DNA of 43,336 nt from Candidatus Stahliibacteriota bacterium (GTDB lineage Bacteria; Hydrothermota; Tepidihabitantia; SM23-42). The notes beneath the pieces are model-generated. The model was not told the DNA's origin. It saw only the letters and a program-made list of their open reading frames with translations, and did not search any database. The stretch is from the NCBI GenBank assembly GCA_030602565.1, contig JAUVZL010000017.1, positions 1 to 43,336 on the forward strand. Direction: 5' to 3'. The position numbers and the translations under genes are program-made. Position 1 is the stretch's first letter. Every line of letters begins with the position of its first letter. Positions 32,440 to 39,759 of the stretch are shown piece after piece.

Positions 32440-33316
32440 CCCTAGCTCCTTTAACCTCTGAAAGCCACTGGTTGTATCGCTCCATGTATGAAGGTCTTTC
32501 TCGGTCAACAAATTTTCCACAGATAATTTTTGTCTGGAAACCAATATCGAGGTTTTTGGTGTCTTCACCATTCCTTATCTCAACATTGTCGTGATAAAAT
32601 CGCATCATGTCGAGTCCATCTCCCAGTCTATTGATCCTTGAATAATACATGCCGCATGGAGAGATCACTTCCACGACAGAAAATCCGGTCTTCTGTAAAG
32701 CTTCGGTTATAGAATTTGTTAATCGCCGGACATGTAATGTTGTCCACCGTGCCACATATACCGCACCAGCTGAATCTGCTATATAGGGAATATTGAATGG
32801 CGGTTCAACACAACCATAAGGTGAGGTTGTAGCATAGGCAGCGAGTGGTGTTGTTGGTGCAACTTGTCCGCCGGTCATTGCATAGATAAAATTATTCACA
32901 CAAATTACAAGCATATCGATATTTCTTCGTGCTGCATGGATGAAATGGTTACCACCTATGGCAATTAAATCGCCATCACCAGAAAAAACCACAACCTTGA
33001 TTCCCGGGTTGGCAACCCTTATTCCAGTTCCAAAGGCAATAGGACGCCCGTGCGTTGTATGAAATGAATCAAGCTTCACATAACCGGCAACTCTTCCAGT
33101 ACAGCCGATGCCTGAAACAATACTCATTTTATTAGTATCAATATTCGCTTTTGTGAGTGCAGCGGTAAAGGCGGTAACAGCAAGACCAATCCCGCACGTG
33201 GGACACCAAATATGCGGCATCCTTTCCATGCGCAGCAGGTTTTCCATCGGGTGGACCCCGCTCGTCGCTGACGGGTCGGGGTGGATTTCTTTTATCGCCT
33301 TTGTCGGTTCTTCCAT
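32429..33316 (-). CDS. korB: KorB1, canonical 2-oxoacid:ferredoxin oxidoreductase beta subunit
   Basis: This 295-aa subunit binds thiamine diphosphate and one 4Fe-4S cluster. Motifs are complete: HIWCPTCGIGLAV (cluster cysteines and TPP), SGIGCTGRVAGYV, FHTTHGRPIAFGTGIRVANP, FSGDGDLIAIGGNHFIHAAR (GDGD..NH Mg-TPP motif) and YAMTGGQVAPTTP. The ATG lies two bases after the korA1 stop with GGGAG upstream. It is the only beta subunit in the window with an intact TPP site and must carry catalysis for the complex. Confidence 0.94.
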   Translation of the reverse strand: MEEPTKAIKEIHPDPSATSGVHPMENLLRMERMPHIWCPTCGIGLAVTAFTAALTKANIDTNKMSIVSGIGCTGRVAGYVKLDSFHTTHGRPIAFGTGIRVANPGIKVVVFSGDGDLIAIGGNHFIHAARRNIDMLVICVNNFIYAMTGGQVAPTTPLAAYATTSPYGCVEPPFNIPYIADSAGAVYVARWTTLHVRRLTNSITEALQKTGFSVVEVISPCGMYYSRINRLGDGLDMMRFYHDNVEIRNGEDTKNLDIGFQTKIICGKFVDRERPSYMERYNQWLSEVKGARGEG

Positions 33317-33317
33317 A

Positions 33318-34520
33318 CTATACTCCCTTTTTCAATTCAATAATGCATTTTTTCACTTCATTCATTTGCTGTGTTTGTCGAATTGCAGAAAGTATATCAT
33401 CGATATTCTCTACTCCTTTTTCTCCATGTGATATGAAAAGAACATTTGCTTTGCCAATACTACATCTTTCAACTTCAAAAACAAGCTGTCCAAAATTCAT
33501 CTCAGGGACTATAAAAGCCTTGACCTTCTTGGCAAGTTCAAAGATCCGTTTTTCAGGAAAAGGCCATACGGTCGCGAGTTTTAGGCTACCTACTTTGATC
33601 CCGGCGCTGCGTGCTTGCTCCATCGCTTTAAGTGCAGCTCTTGCCGTTGTTCCATAAGAGATAATGACGACTTCAGCATCATCAATTCCAGTTTCCTGCA
33701 CTTCAATAATCTCATCGGTATAGTCACGTATCTTTTTAACTAAAGGATGTACATTGTATTCCTGGCATTCTTCATTCATAATCGGATAGCCGCGATCATC
33801 ATGGGTTAACCCGGTTACATGGAATCTATAACCATCACCTATTTTGACCATAGGAGGTACAAAATCCTTATCTCTTTTAAATGGTAAATATTTATCTGTT
33901 TCCCCTTTAAAATATCTGCGTGGTTCAATATCAATCTCTTCAGCTGGAGGAATAACCACATTCTCTTGTAAACGCGCAAGATACGCATCTGACATCACTG
34001 CAACCGGAATGCGGTAGCGCTCAGAAAGGTTAAATGCCTTTATCACATAATCAAACATTTCCTGTGGAGAACTCGGTGCAAATACTACTATTTCATAATC
34101 ACCATGTGAACCCCATCGTGATTGCATTATATCACCCTGTGCTGCACGGGTCGGCAAACCAAGACCAGGCCCAACGCTTTGAATATCAATAATAACACAG
34201 GGAGTCTCCAACATCACTCCAAGTCCAAGATGTTCCATCATTAGAGACAATCCGGGACCTGACGTGACCGTCATTGATCGCTTCCCAGTCCACGAGGCAC
34301 CTAAAACCGCGGCCAGGGCTGAGATTTCATCTTCCATCTGAATAAAGGTCGCTCCAACACGGGGAGCTCGCTCAAGGAATCTTTCTGATACCTCAAGGGC
34401 AGGCATGATAGGGTAAAGACCCAAGAATCGACATCCAGCTGCCAGTGCTCCTTCAGCGCATGCCTGGTTACCGCTAAGATTATGAGAACCGGTCAATACG
34501 CCTTTTGGATCGGCCTTCAT
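33318..34520 (-). CDS. korA: KorA1, alpha subunit paralogue with altered substrate motifs
   Basis: A 400-aa alpha subunit, collinear with KorA2 and clearly its paralogue (QMEDEISALAAVLGASWTG, MQSRWGSHGDYEIVVFAP, SPQEMFDYVIKAFNLSERY). Two signature motifs are changed: YPITPSTE has become YPIMPALE, removing the Thr/Ser that contact the 2-oxoacid carboxylate in this family, and GGPSTGVPT is VGPGLGLPT. It may therefore not bind the usual substrate, or may bind a different one. The ATG overlaps the korD stop (ATGA). It is the first alpha gene in the operon, directly coupled to the intact korB1. Confidence 0.92.
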   Translation of the reverse strand: MKADPKGVLTGSHNLSGNQACAEGALAAGCRFLGLYPIMPALEVSERFLERAPRVGATFIQMEDEISALAAVLGASWTGKRSMTVTSGPGLSLMMEHLGLGVMLETPCVIIDIQSVGPGLGLPTRAAQGDIMQSRWGSHGDYEIVVFAPSSPQEMFDYVIKAFNLSERYRIPVAVMSDAYLARLQENVVIPPAEEIDIEPRRYFKGETDKYLPFKRDKDFVPPMVKIGDGYRFHVTGLTHDDRGYPIMNEECQEYNVHPLVKKIRDYTDEIIEVQETGIDDAEVVIISYGTTARAALKAMEQARSAGIKVGSLKLATVWPFPEKRIFELAKKVKAFIVPEMNFGQLVFEVERCSIGKANVLFISHGEKGVENIDDILSAIRQTQQMNEVKKCIIELKKGV

Positions 34521-34816
34521 TTTTCTCCTTTATTTATCGGCACTTTAGCTGATTTTTCCTCTTCTTTTAGCGTCACAAAGATGGCAAATTCTGGACATAG
34601 CATCTCACACAAATGACATTCCAAACAATCATCTGGATTTTTTACATAAGGCGGATGGTACCCCTTTATATTGAATTCTTCAGACATATCCAAGACATCT
34701 TTGGGGCAGTATTCAACACAAAATGCACAACCTTTACATCGGTCTTTGAATATATGTACTTCTCCGTGTGGGACTGTAATTTTATCTAAATCTAGTGGTT
34801 TTCGCCAAAATTTCAT
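34517..34816 (-). CDS. korD: KorD ferredoxin-type subunit
   Basis: A 99-aa electron-transfer subunit with two 4Fe-4S motifs: CKGCAFCVEYCPKDVL and CLECHLCEMLCPEFAI. It should take electrons from the TPP cofactor of the alpha/beta core. The start is ATG 34816, with AAGGAG 5 nt upstream. The ATG at 34837 is rejected because it lies upstream of both the ribosome site and the predicted start of the proximal promoter transcript (about 34833). It is the first gene of the ~15-kb kor-hdr operon; the next gene overlaps its stop. Confidence 0.93.
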   Translation of the reverse strand: MKFWRKPLDLDKITVPHGEVHIFKDRCKGCAFCVEYCPKDVLDMSEEFNIKGYHPPYVKNPDDCLECHLCEMLCPEFAIFVTLKEEEKSAKVPINKGEK

Positions 34817-34839
34817 CTTGACTCCTTGGTTTACCATTT

Positions 34840-34867
34840 ATCATATTGAAAATGAAAGTTATGTCAA
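34840..34867 (-). promoter_or_regulatory. Proximal promoter of the kor-hdr operon, TTGACA-N16-TATGAT
   Basis: On the minus strand TTGACA (34867-34862) and TATGAT (34845-34840) are 16 nt apart. Transcription would start near 34833, giving a leader of about 17 nt that still contains the AAGGAG of korD. Confidence 0.75.
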
Positions 34868-34908
34868 CCACCCTTTGTCTTTGATTTCTAGTATCCCGCT
34901 CCAGGTTT

Positions 34909-34936
34909 ATTATATTGATAAAATGCTGAATGTCAA
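34909..34936 (-). promoter_or_regulatory. Distal promoter of the kor-hdr operon, TTGACA-N16-TATAAT
   Basis: A full consensus promoter on the minus strand: TTGACA (34936-34931) and TATAAT (34914-34909) with 16 nt between. It lies 69 bp upstream of the proximal promoter in the same direction. The tandem pair suggests strong or doubly regulated expression. It begins only 11 bp after the phoU stop, and no terminator hairpin is visible between phoU and it. Confidence 0.78.
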
Positions 34937-34946
34937 GACTGCCTTA

Positions 34947-35615
34947 TTATCCCTTTTCCTCTTCGGCATGGTGTTTAATAACACGCGCTTGAGCGATATA
35001 TATGACATCTTCGCAAATATTCGTTGTCAAATCGGCAATGCGTTCAAGGTTCTTGGCAACTAAAAGAAGTGGTATAGCTGAACCAATCTTATCTGGCTGT
35101 TCAAGCATGTAAGTTAGCAGTATCCTTATTGTCTCATCTCTCATTTCATCGACCACGTTATCCCTTGCACAGACTTGCTGAGCCTTTTTCGCATCATTAT
35201 CCATGAAGCTCTTGACGCTGTCTTTTAGCATCTCTTTTACCTCACTGGCCATTGACCAGATATTACTTACCGGCTTGATACGCGGCTGTTCAATCAAAAA
35301 AGCGACTGAACCGGCAATATTCACTGCGTGATCACCCATTCTCTCCATATCGTTATTCATCTTGATGACACCAATCAAGAATCTTAAATCAGTACCTACT
35401 GGTTGGTGACGCGCAATGAGTTCGATACACTGATCCTCGATGGCGATTTCGAAACGATCAATTCTATGGTCGATCTCTTTGATTTCCGACGCCATTTTAA
35501 GGTCTTTCTTCTTGAGCGCTTCCAGCGCTTTGGTGATAGATTCTTCGACAAGTGATGCCATCTCTAAAAGGTTCTTTTTTACCTTTTGCAGTTCCTCATC
35601 AAAATGGCGGTCCAT
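34947..35615 (-). CDS. phoU: PhoU phosphate-signalling protein
   Basis: A 222-aa cytoplasmic helical protein that links the Pst transporter to the phosphate-sensing kinase and restrains phosphate uptake. Two three-helix PhoU repeats are visible, each with its metal motif: NNDMERMGDHAVNIAGSV (about residues 87-104) and AKNLERIADLTTNICEDVIY (about 190-209). AAGGAGG lies 5 nt before the ATG. It is the last gene of the pst operon. No PhoR/PhoB pair is in the window. Confidence 0.95.
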   Translation of the reverse strand: MDRHFDEELQKVKKNLLEMASLVEESITKALEALKKKDLKMASEIKEIDHRIDRFEIAIEDQCIELIARHQPVGTDLRFLIGVIKMNNDMERMGDHAVNIAGSVAFLIEQPRIKPVSNIWSMASEVKEMLKDSVKSFMDNDAKKAQQVCARDNVVDEMRDETIRILLTYMLEQPDKIGSAIPLLLVAKNLERIADLTTNICEDVIYIAQARVIKHHAEEEKG

Positions 35616-35629
35616 TATACCTCCTTCTT

Positions 35630-35665
35630 TTTAGCCATTAGCAATTAGCCACTGGCTATCAGCAA
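35630..35665. repeat. Short GCTAAT word array between pstB2 and phoU
   Basis: On the minus strand the spacer reads CTGATAGCCAGTGGCTAA, TTGCTAATGGCTAA: about four loose copies of GGCTAAT. It resembles the other word arrays in style, with its own word. Confidence 0.45.
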
Positions 35666-35668
35666 AAC

Positions 35669-36418
35669 TTATCCAAACCTCCCTGAAATGTAATCAAACG
35701 TACGCCTGTCTGATGGGTTAGTGAAAATCTTTTTTGTGCTATTAAACTCGATCAGTTCACCAAGGAGCATGAAACCAACCTCATCAGCAATACGTGCGGC
35801 TTGTTGCATATTATGAGTTACTATTATGATCGTATATTTTCGTTTCAGTACCAGCATTAGTTCCTCGATCTTGCCAGTAGCAATAGGGTCGAGGGATGAA
35901 CACGGTTCATCCATAAGCAGTATTTCCGGCTCAACTGCCAGAAGTCTTGCAATACAAAGCCTCTGCTGTTTTTCTGCAGATAAACTCAACGCCGATTCTT
36001 TTAACCGGTTTTTTAATGCATCGAACAGATCAACTGCAGCAAGCGAACGTTCAACAATATCCCGTAATGTTTTTTTATCAGTAATGGACCAAATCCTTGG
36101 ACCATAAGCGATATTGTCAAATATCGATAATGGAAAAGCATTAGGTCGTTGAAAAACCATGCCGACTTTTTTGCGCAATAGAATAAGGTCGCACACCGGT
36201 GAATGTATGTCCTCACGATCAATCAGCACCGCACCGGTGATTCTTACACCCCGGATCAAATCGTTCATCCTATTGAAAACCCTGAGCAAAGTTGATTTCC
36301 CACAACCCGACGGTCCAATAATTCCAGTAATCAAGTTTTCTTTAATCGATAGATCAATATCTTTCAAGGCGTGGAAACTTCCGTAGTAGAGATTCAGATG
36401 CGATGTTTCAACGATCAT
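35669..36418 (-). CDS. pstB: PstB2, phosphate ABC ATPase with degenerate signature motif
   Basis: A 249-aa ATPase of the phosphate importer. Walker A (GPSGCGKSTLL), the Q-loop (GMVFQRPNAFP), Walker B with catalytic Glu (ILLMDEPCSSLD) and the H-loop (IIVTHNMQQAAR) are canonical. The ABC signature, LSGGQQQR in PstB, has become LSAEKQQR. By itself such a change weakens the partner ATP site. It overlaps the pstB1 stop (ATGA). Together with PstB1, whose defects are the mirror image, it predicts an obligate heterodimer with one active site. Confidence 0.94.
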   Translation of the reverse strand: MIVETSHLNLYYGSFHALKDIDLSIKENLITGIIGPSGCGKSTLLRVFNRMNDLIRGVRITGAVLIDREDIHSPVCDLILLRKKVGMVFQRPNAFPLSIFDNIAYGPRIWSITDKKTLRDIVERSLAAVDLFDALKNRLKESALSLSAEKQQRLCIARLLAVEPEILLMDEPCSSLDPIATGKIEELMLVLKRKYTIIIVTHNMQQAARIADEVGFMLLGELIEFNSTKKIFTNPSDRRTFDYISGRFG

Positions 36419-37173
36419 CCAAACCTCCCTCGAATATAGTCATCGGTTCTTGGATCATCTGGTTTTGTAAAAATCTTTTCGGTCTTGTTAATCTCAATGA
36501 GTTCGCCAGCCAGGAAGAAAGCAGTTCGATCTGCAGTCCTCGCTGCTTGTTTTGTATTATTAGTTACTAATATGAAAGTATATGTTTTTTTCAGCTCAAG
36601 CATGGTTGCTTCAATCTTGGCCGTTGAAATTGGGTCTAAACCTGAGCATGGTTCATCCATCATAATCACTTCAGGGTTCATTGCTAAGGTCCTTGCGATA
36701 CACAAACGTTGCTGCTGACCACCTGACAGGGTTGATGCTGACTCGTATAATCTATCCTTCACCTCTTCCCATAGGTTAGCAGCCTTTAATGCATCAGCAA
36801 CAATATCATTTAGTTCCTGCTTCTTTATTTTTCTGTGAAGTTTTAGACCGTAGCTCATATTTTTGAAAATCGTACCCGGCAGGACAACCGGTGTTGCAAA
36901 AATCAACCCTACCCGCCTTCTGAGGTCATTGATAGGTATATCAAAAATATCTTCGCCATCCAACCTTATCTTGCCGGAAATACGGGCATAATCGATTTCA
37001 TAAAGTCGATTAAGAGCACGCAATAAAGAGCTCTTACCCGCATTGGCTGGTCCAATAACCCCGAGGATTTCCTTTTCGTAGACTTCCAGGCTAACGTTCT
37101 TTAAAACCTGGTTTTGTCCATAGAAAAGATTAAGTTGCTCAACTGATATTTTCATCATCTTCTGACGATTCAT
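36415..37173 (-). CDS. pstB: PstB1, phosphate ABC ATPase with altered Q- and H-loops
   Basis: A 252-aa ATPase. Walker A is GPANAGKSSLL and Walker B VIMMDEPCSGLD; the signature STLSGGQQQRLCIART is canonical. The Q-loop Gln is replaced by Ala (VGLIFATPVVLP; usual VGMVFQKPNPFP) and the switch His by Asn (ILVTNNTKQAAR; usual VTHNMQQAAR). The start may be ATG 37173 or one of the two Met codons five residues later; ribosome signals do not decide. It lies 3 bp after pstA. The signature of this subunit and the Walker motifs of PstB2 can form the single consensus ATP site. Confidence 0.93.
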   Translation of the reverse strand: MNRQKMMKISVEQLNLFYGQNQVLKNVSLEVYEKEILGVIGPANAGKSSLLRALNRLYEIDYARISGKIRLDGEDIFDIPINDLRRRVGLIFATPVVLPGTIFKNMSYGLKLHRKIKKQELNDIVADALKAANLWEEVKDRLYESASTLSGGQQQRLCIARTLAMNPEVIMMDEPCSGLDPISTAKIEATMLELKKTYTFILVTNNTKQAARTADRTAFFLAGELIEINKTEKIFTKPDDPRTDDYIRGRFG

Positions 37174-37176
37174 ACG

Positions 37177-38019
37177 TTAGTAATAGCGTTCCATGAAACG
37201 ATGCATTAATCGATAAGCAACGAAGTTGACAAAAAGGATAATAATAATCAAAACCGTAGCTGTACCATAAGCCTTCTCCATAGATATCCCCTCGCGGGCA
37301 AGTATGTAAAAGTGAACTGCCAGGGTCCGCGTCGACGAAAATACTGAAGTCGGCATACCCAAAGAAGAACCAGCCGTAAATATAACTGCCGCCGTCTCAC
37401 CGATTGCGCGACCGATGCCAAGGATGACACCGGTAAGAATACCGGGTAATGAAGTTGGTAAAACTACCTTCCAAATTGTGTCGAGCTTACCACCGCCTAA
37501 TGAGTAACTGATTTCACGGTAGGAAAGGGGCACTGCTTTTATGGCTTCTTCACTGGTACGTATAATGGTCGGTATTATCATTACCGCAAGGGTCAAACTG
37601 CCTGATAGAATACTCCAACCTAATTTCAATTGTATTACAAAAAATATAAAACCAAATAAACCAAAGATAATAGAGGGAACACCCGCAAGGCAATCTGCTC
37701 CAAAACTGATTATCCTGCGCAATAATCCGCCTCTAGTATATTCAACAAGATAAACAGCACTTCCAACGCCCAGAGGTGTTGCAATAATTACGGCAAGAAC
37801 CGTCACAAATAACGTACCGATTATTGAAGGTAAGATACCCCCTTCTTTGCCCATTTCCCTGGTTCTATCGGTTAGGAATTCAAGGCTCAATTGAGCAAAG
37901 CCGTTCTTGAAAACATACCCGATTATGAAAAAAAGCACAATAATGGTGATGATCGTCATGAGTAAAAGGATGATATAGGCGATTATTTGGCTTGTTCTGG
38001 GACCGATTCTAAAAGTCAT
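37177..38019 (-). CDS. pstA: PstA phosphate permease
   Basis: A 280-aa inner-membrane permease with about six transmembrane segments, the first at residues about 12-38 (IIAYIILLLMTIITIIVLFF). Family landmarks are AGVPSIIFGLFGFIFF, LTLAVMIIPTIIRTSEEAI, and the ATPase-contact loop LSYREISYSLGGGKLDTIWK followed by GILTGVILGIGRAIGETAAV. It pairs with PstC to form the channel for phosphate. The ATG overlaps the pstC stop by four bases. Confidence 0.95.
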   Translation of the reverse strand: MTFRIGPRTSQIIAYIILLLMTIITIIVLFFIIGYVFKNGFAQLSLEFLTDRTREMGKEGGILPSIIGTLFVTVLAVIIATPLGVGSAVYLVEYTRGGLLRRIISFGADCLAGVPSIIFGLFGFIFFVIQLKLGWSILSGSLTLAVMIIPTIIRTSEEAIKAVPLSYREISYSLGGGKLDTIWKVVLPTSLPGILTGVILGIGRAIGETAAVIFTAGSSLGMPTSVFSSTRTLAVHFYILAREGISMEKAYGTATVLIIIILFVNFVAYRLMHRFMERYY

Positions 38020-38852
38020 TCTCTATGTCCAGTTACCCTTATTGCAATAATATTTAAGATTGTAATAATAATGAAAAGAAAAGCTCCACAGGCAAAAAGT
38101 GCGGCGCGGTGATCGCCGGTTGCATAGCCTAATTCTAAGGCGATCGTCGAAGTTAGAGTACGGACCGAATCCAATATTGAATGGGGTATTTTTAGTGCAT
38201 TACCAGCGACCATAATCACCGCCATGGTTTCACCGATCGCTCGACCCATGCCAAGGATAATACCGGCTACGATACCTGAGCGAGCCGCTGGTATAAGCAG
38301 CTTAACTACGGTCTGCCATTTGGTTGCGCCTAATGCATAAGACCCCTCACGATAGGTATTGGGCACCGCAACTAGTGAATCATAGGATATACTGACAATG
38401 GTTGGCAAAATCATTATGCCCAAAATAATACTCGAAGCCAGCACTGAAAACCCTGGCCCTCCAAAATGAGTGCGAATAAACGGCACCAGGATAACAATGC
38501 CGATAAAGCCATAGACCACTGAAGGGATACCGGCTAATAATTCAATAATCGGCTTCAAGGTCTTTTGAACCATTTTTGAGGAGAATTCAGCGAGATATAT
38601 TGCGCAGGCAAGGCCAAAAGGTATGCCAACAATCAGGGCACCGACCGTGACCATTAAGGACCCGATAATCATCGATAGAATACCAAATTGACCTCTGGTT
38701 GGCGACCAGTGCATTGAAAAGAAATTACTCAGCCCGATCTTGAAAATCAACGGAATACCTTGTTGAAAAATAAAAAAAGTAATGAGAAGAAGTGAACCGA
38801 TTGCAGAAAAAGCAATGAAGAGTAAAAGTTTTTCAGCAATCTTATCTTTCAT
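38016..38852 (-). CDS. pstC: PstC phosphate permease
   Basis: A 278-aa inner-membrane permease. The N-terminal segment LLLFIAFSAIGSLLLITFFI is followed by the binding-protein-dependent transport core: AGIPSVVYGFIGIVILVPF, IILGIMILPTIVSISYDSL, YREGSYALGATKWQTVVKLL and GMGRAIGETMAVIMVAGNAL. It lies 6 bp after pstS and overlaps pstA. Length is a little short for PstC (often about 300 aa), mainly in the N-terminal part. Confidence 0.95.
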   Translation of the reverse strand: MKDKIAEKLLLFIAFSAIGSLLLITFFIFQQGIPLIFKIGLSNFFSMHWSPTRGQFGILSMIIGSLMVTVGALIVGIPFGLACAIYLAEFSSKMVQKTLKPIIELLAGIPSVVYGFIGIVILVPFIRTHFGGPGFSVLASSIILGIMILPTIVSISYDSLVAVPNTYREGSYALGATKWQTVVKLLIPAARSGIVAGIILGMGRAIGETMAVIMVAGNALKIPHSILDSVRTLTSTIALELGYATGDHRAALFACGAFLFIIITILNIIAIRVTGHRE

Positions 38853-38858
38853 ATGCTA

Positions 38859-39647
38859 TTACTTACCTATTTCTGTAACTGATATCAAACCATCACTTTT
38901 TAATATGTCCTGACCTTTTTTAGAAAGTGCAAATTCAATGAATTTCTTTACCTTACCACTCGGTTCTTCAAGGAGCAAAAGGAGAAAAGGTCTGGTAAAA
39001 CCGTATTGACTGCTCAACAGATTGGCGAGCGTCGGTTTAACACCATCTATTGCCAATGCCTTTTCCCGTTCATCAACCAAGCCAACTGAAATATAGCCGA
39101 TTCCTTGAGGTGTTGTGGCGATTATTTCACGGACCGCCCCGTTTGAATCCTGCACCAAGCAGGCATCACTGATTATCTGGTCACCCATAACCATATCTTC
39201 AAACGCACCTCTGGTACCTGACCCTTCTTCTCTGGTGACCGGAATAATCTCCCCACTTTCACCTCCGAGCTCTGACCAATCTTTATGGGTTCCAGCAAAG
39301 ATACCTTGTATTTGCTCGATGGTCAAATCATCTATTGGATTATCTTTATGGACAATGATTGCAATACCGTCAACTGCGATCAGGAATTCGTGCAAAGCTT
39401 TTTCGCTACCTTTAAGGTTTCGCGATGAGACGCCGATATGACAAATATTATTAAAGGTTGCCTGAATCCCGGCAGTTGACCCTCCACCCTGAACATTTAC
39501 CTGAATACCTGGGTTTTCTTCGGTGAAGCGCTCGGCGACTCTCTCGATAAAAGGTTGAACTGATGTAGAACCAGCAATAATGATACCACCCTTTCTCTGG
39601 GAACAGGTTGTGAGCAGAAGCATGCATACAATGGCAAGATAGCGCAC
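38859..39647 (-). CDS. pstS: PstS phosphate-binding lipoprotein
   Basis: A 262-aa periplasmic phosphate-binding protein. A lipoprotein signal (MRYLAIVCMLLLTTC, Cys15) precedes the binding fold: IAGSTSVQPFIERVAERF, VQGGGSTAGIQATFN (phosphate loop), HIGVSSRNLKGSE, VTREEGSGTRGAFEDMV (second phosphate loop) and TPQGIGYISVGLVD. The start is GTG 39647. The TTGACT-N16-TATAAT promoter ends at 39657, so the transcript begins within a few bases of the GTG and has no ribosome site. It heads the operon pstSCAB1B2-phoU. Confidence 0.95.
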   Translation of the reverse strand: MRYLAIVCMLLLTTCSQRKGGIIIAGSTSVQPFIERVAERFTEENPGIQVNVQGGGSTAGIQATFNNICHIGVSSRNLKGSEKALHEFLIAVDGIAIIVHKDNPIDDLTIEQIQGIFAGTHKDWSELGGESGEIIPVTREEGSGTRGAFEDMVMGDQIISDACLVQDSNGAVREIIATTPQGIGYISVGLVDEREKALAIDGVKPTLANLLSSQYGFTRPFLLLLLEEPSGKVKKFIEFALSKKGQDILKSDGLISVTEIGK

Positions 39648-39656
39648 TGTGAATCT

Positions 39657-39684
39657 ATTATATTCAGAATCAAATCACAGTCAA
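39657..39684 (-). promoter_or_regulatory. pst operon promoter TTGACT-N16-TATAAT, leaderless
   Basis: On the minus strand TTGACT (39684-39679) and TATAAT (39662-39657) are 16 nt apart, and nine bases separate the -10 from the GTG of pstS at 39647. No obvious repeated operator of Pho-box type was recognised. Confidence 0.75.
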
Positions 39685-39721
39685 CAATTTTGAACGCATA
39701 TTCTTATTTCTCTTTGGACCC

Positions 39722-39749
39722 TTGACAAGTACTAGATATTTCATATCAT
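39722..39749 (+). promoter_or_regulatory. Promoter TTGACA-N16-TATCAT
   Basis: TTGACA at 39722-39727 and TATCAT at 39744-39749, 16 nt apart, point away from the pst promoter. The expected transcription start (about 39756) is at the GTG-ATG pair at 39757-39762, so any message is leaderless. Confidence 0.68.
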
Positions 39750-39759
39750 AATTATAGTG

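Noticed and set aside
32440-32571. N-terminal extension of korA2
   Set aside because: It overlaps korB1 by 143 bp, has no family homology, and a GTG with AGGAG lies at 32439.
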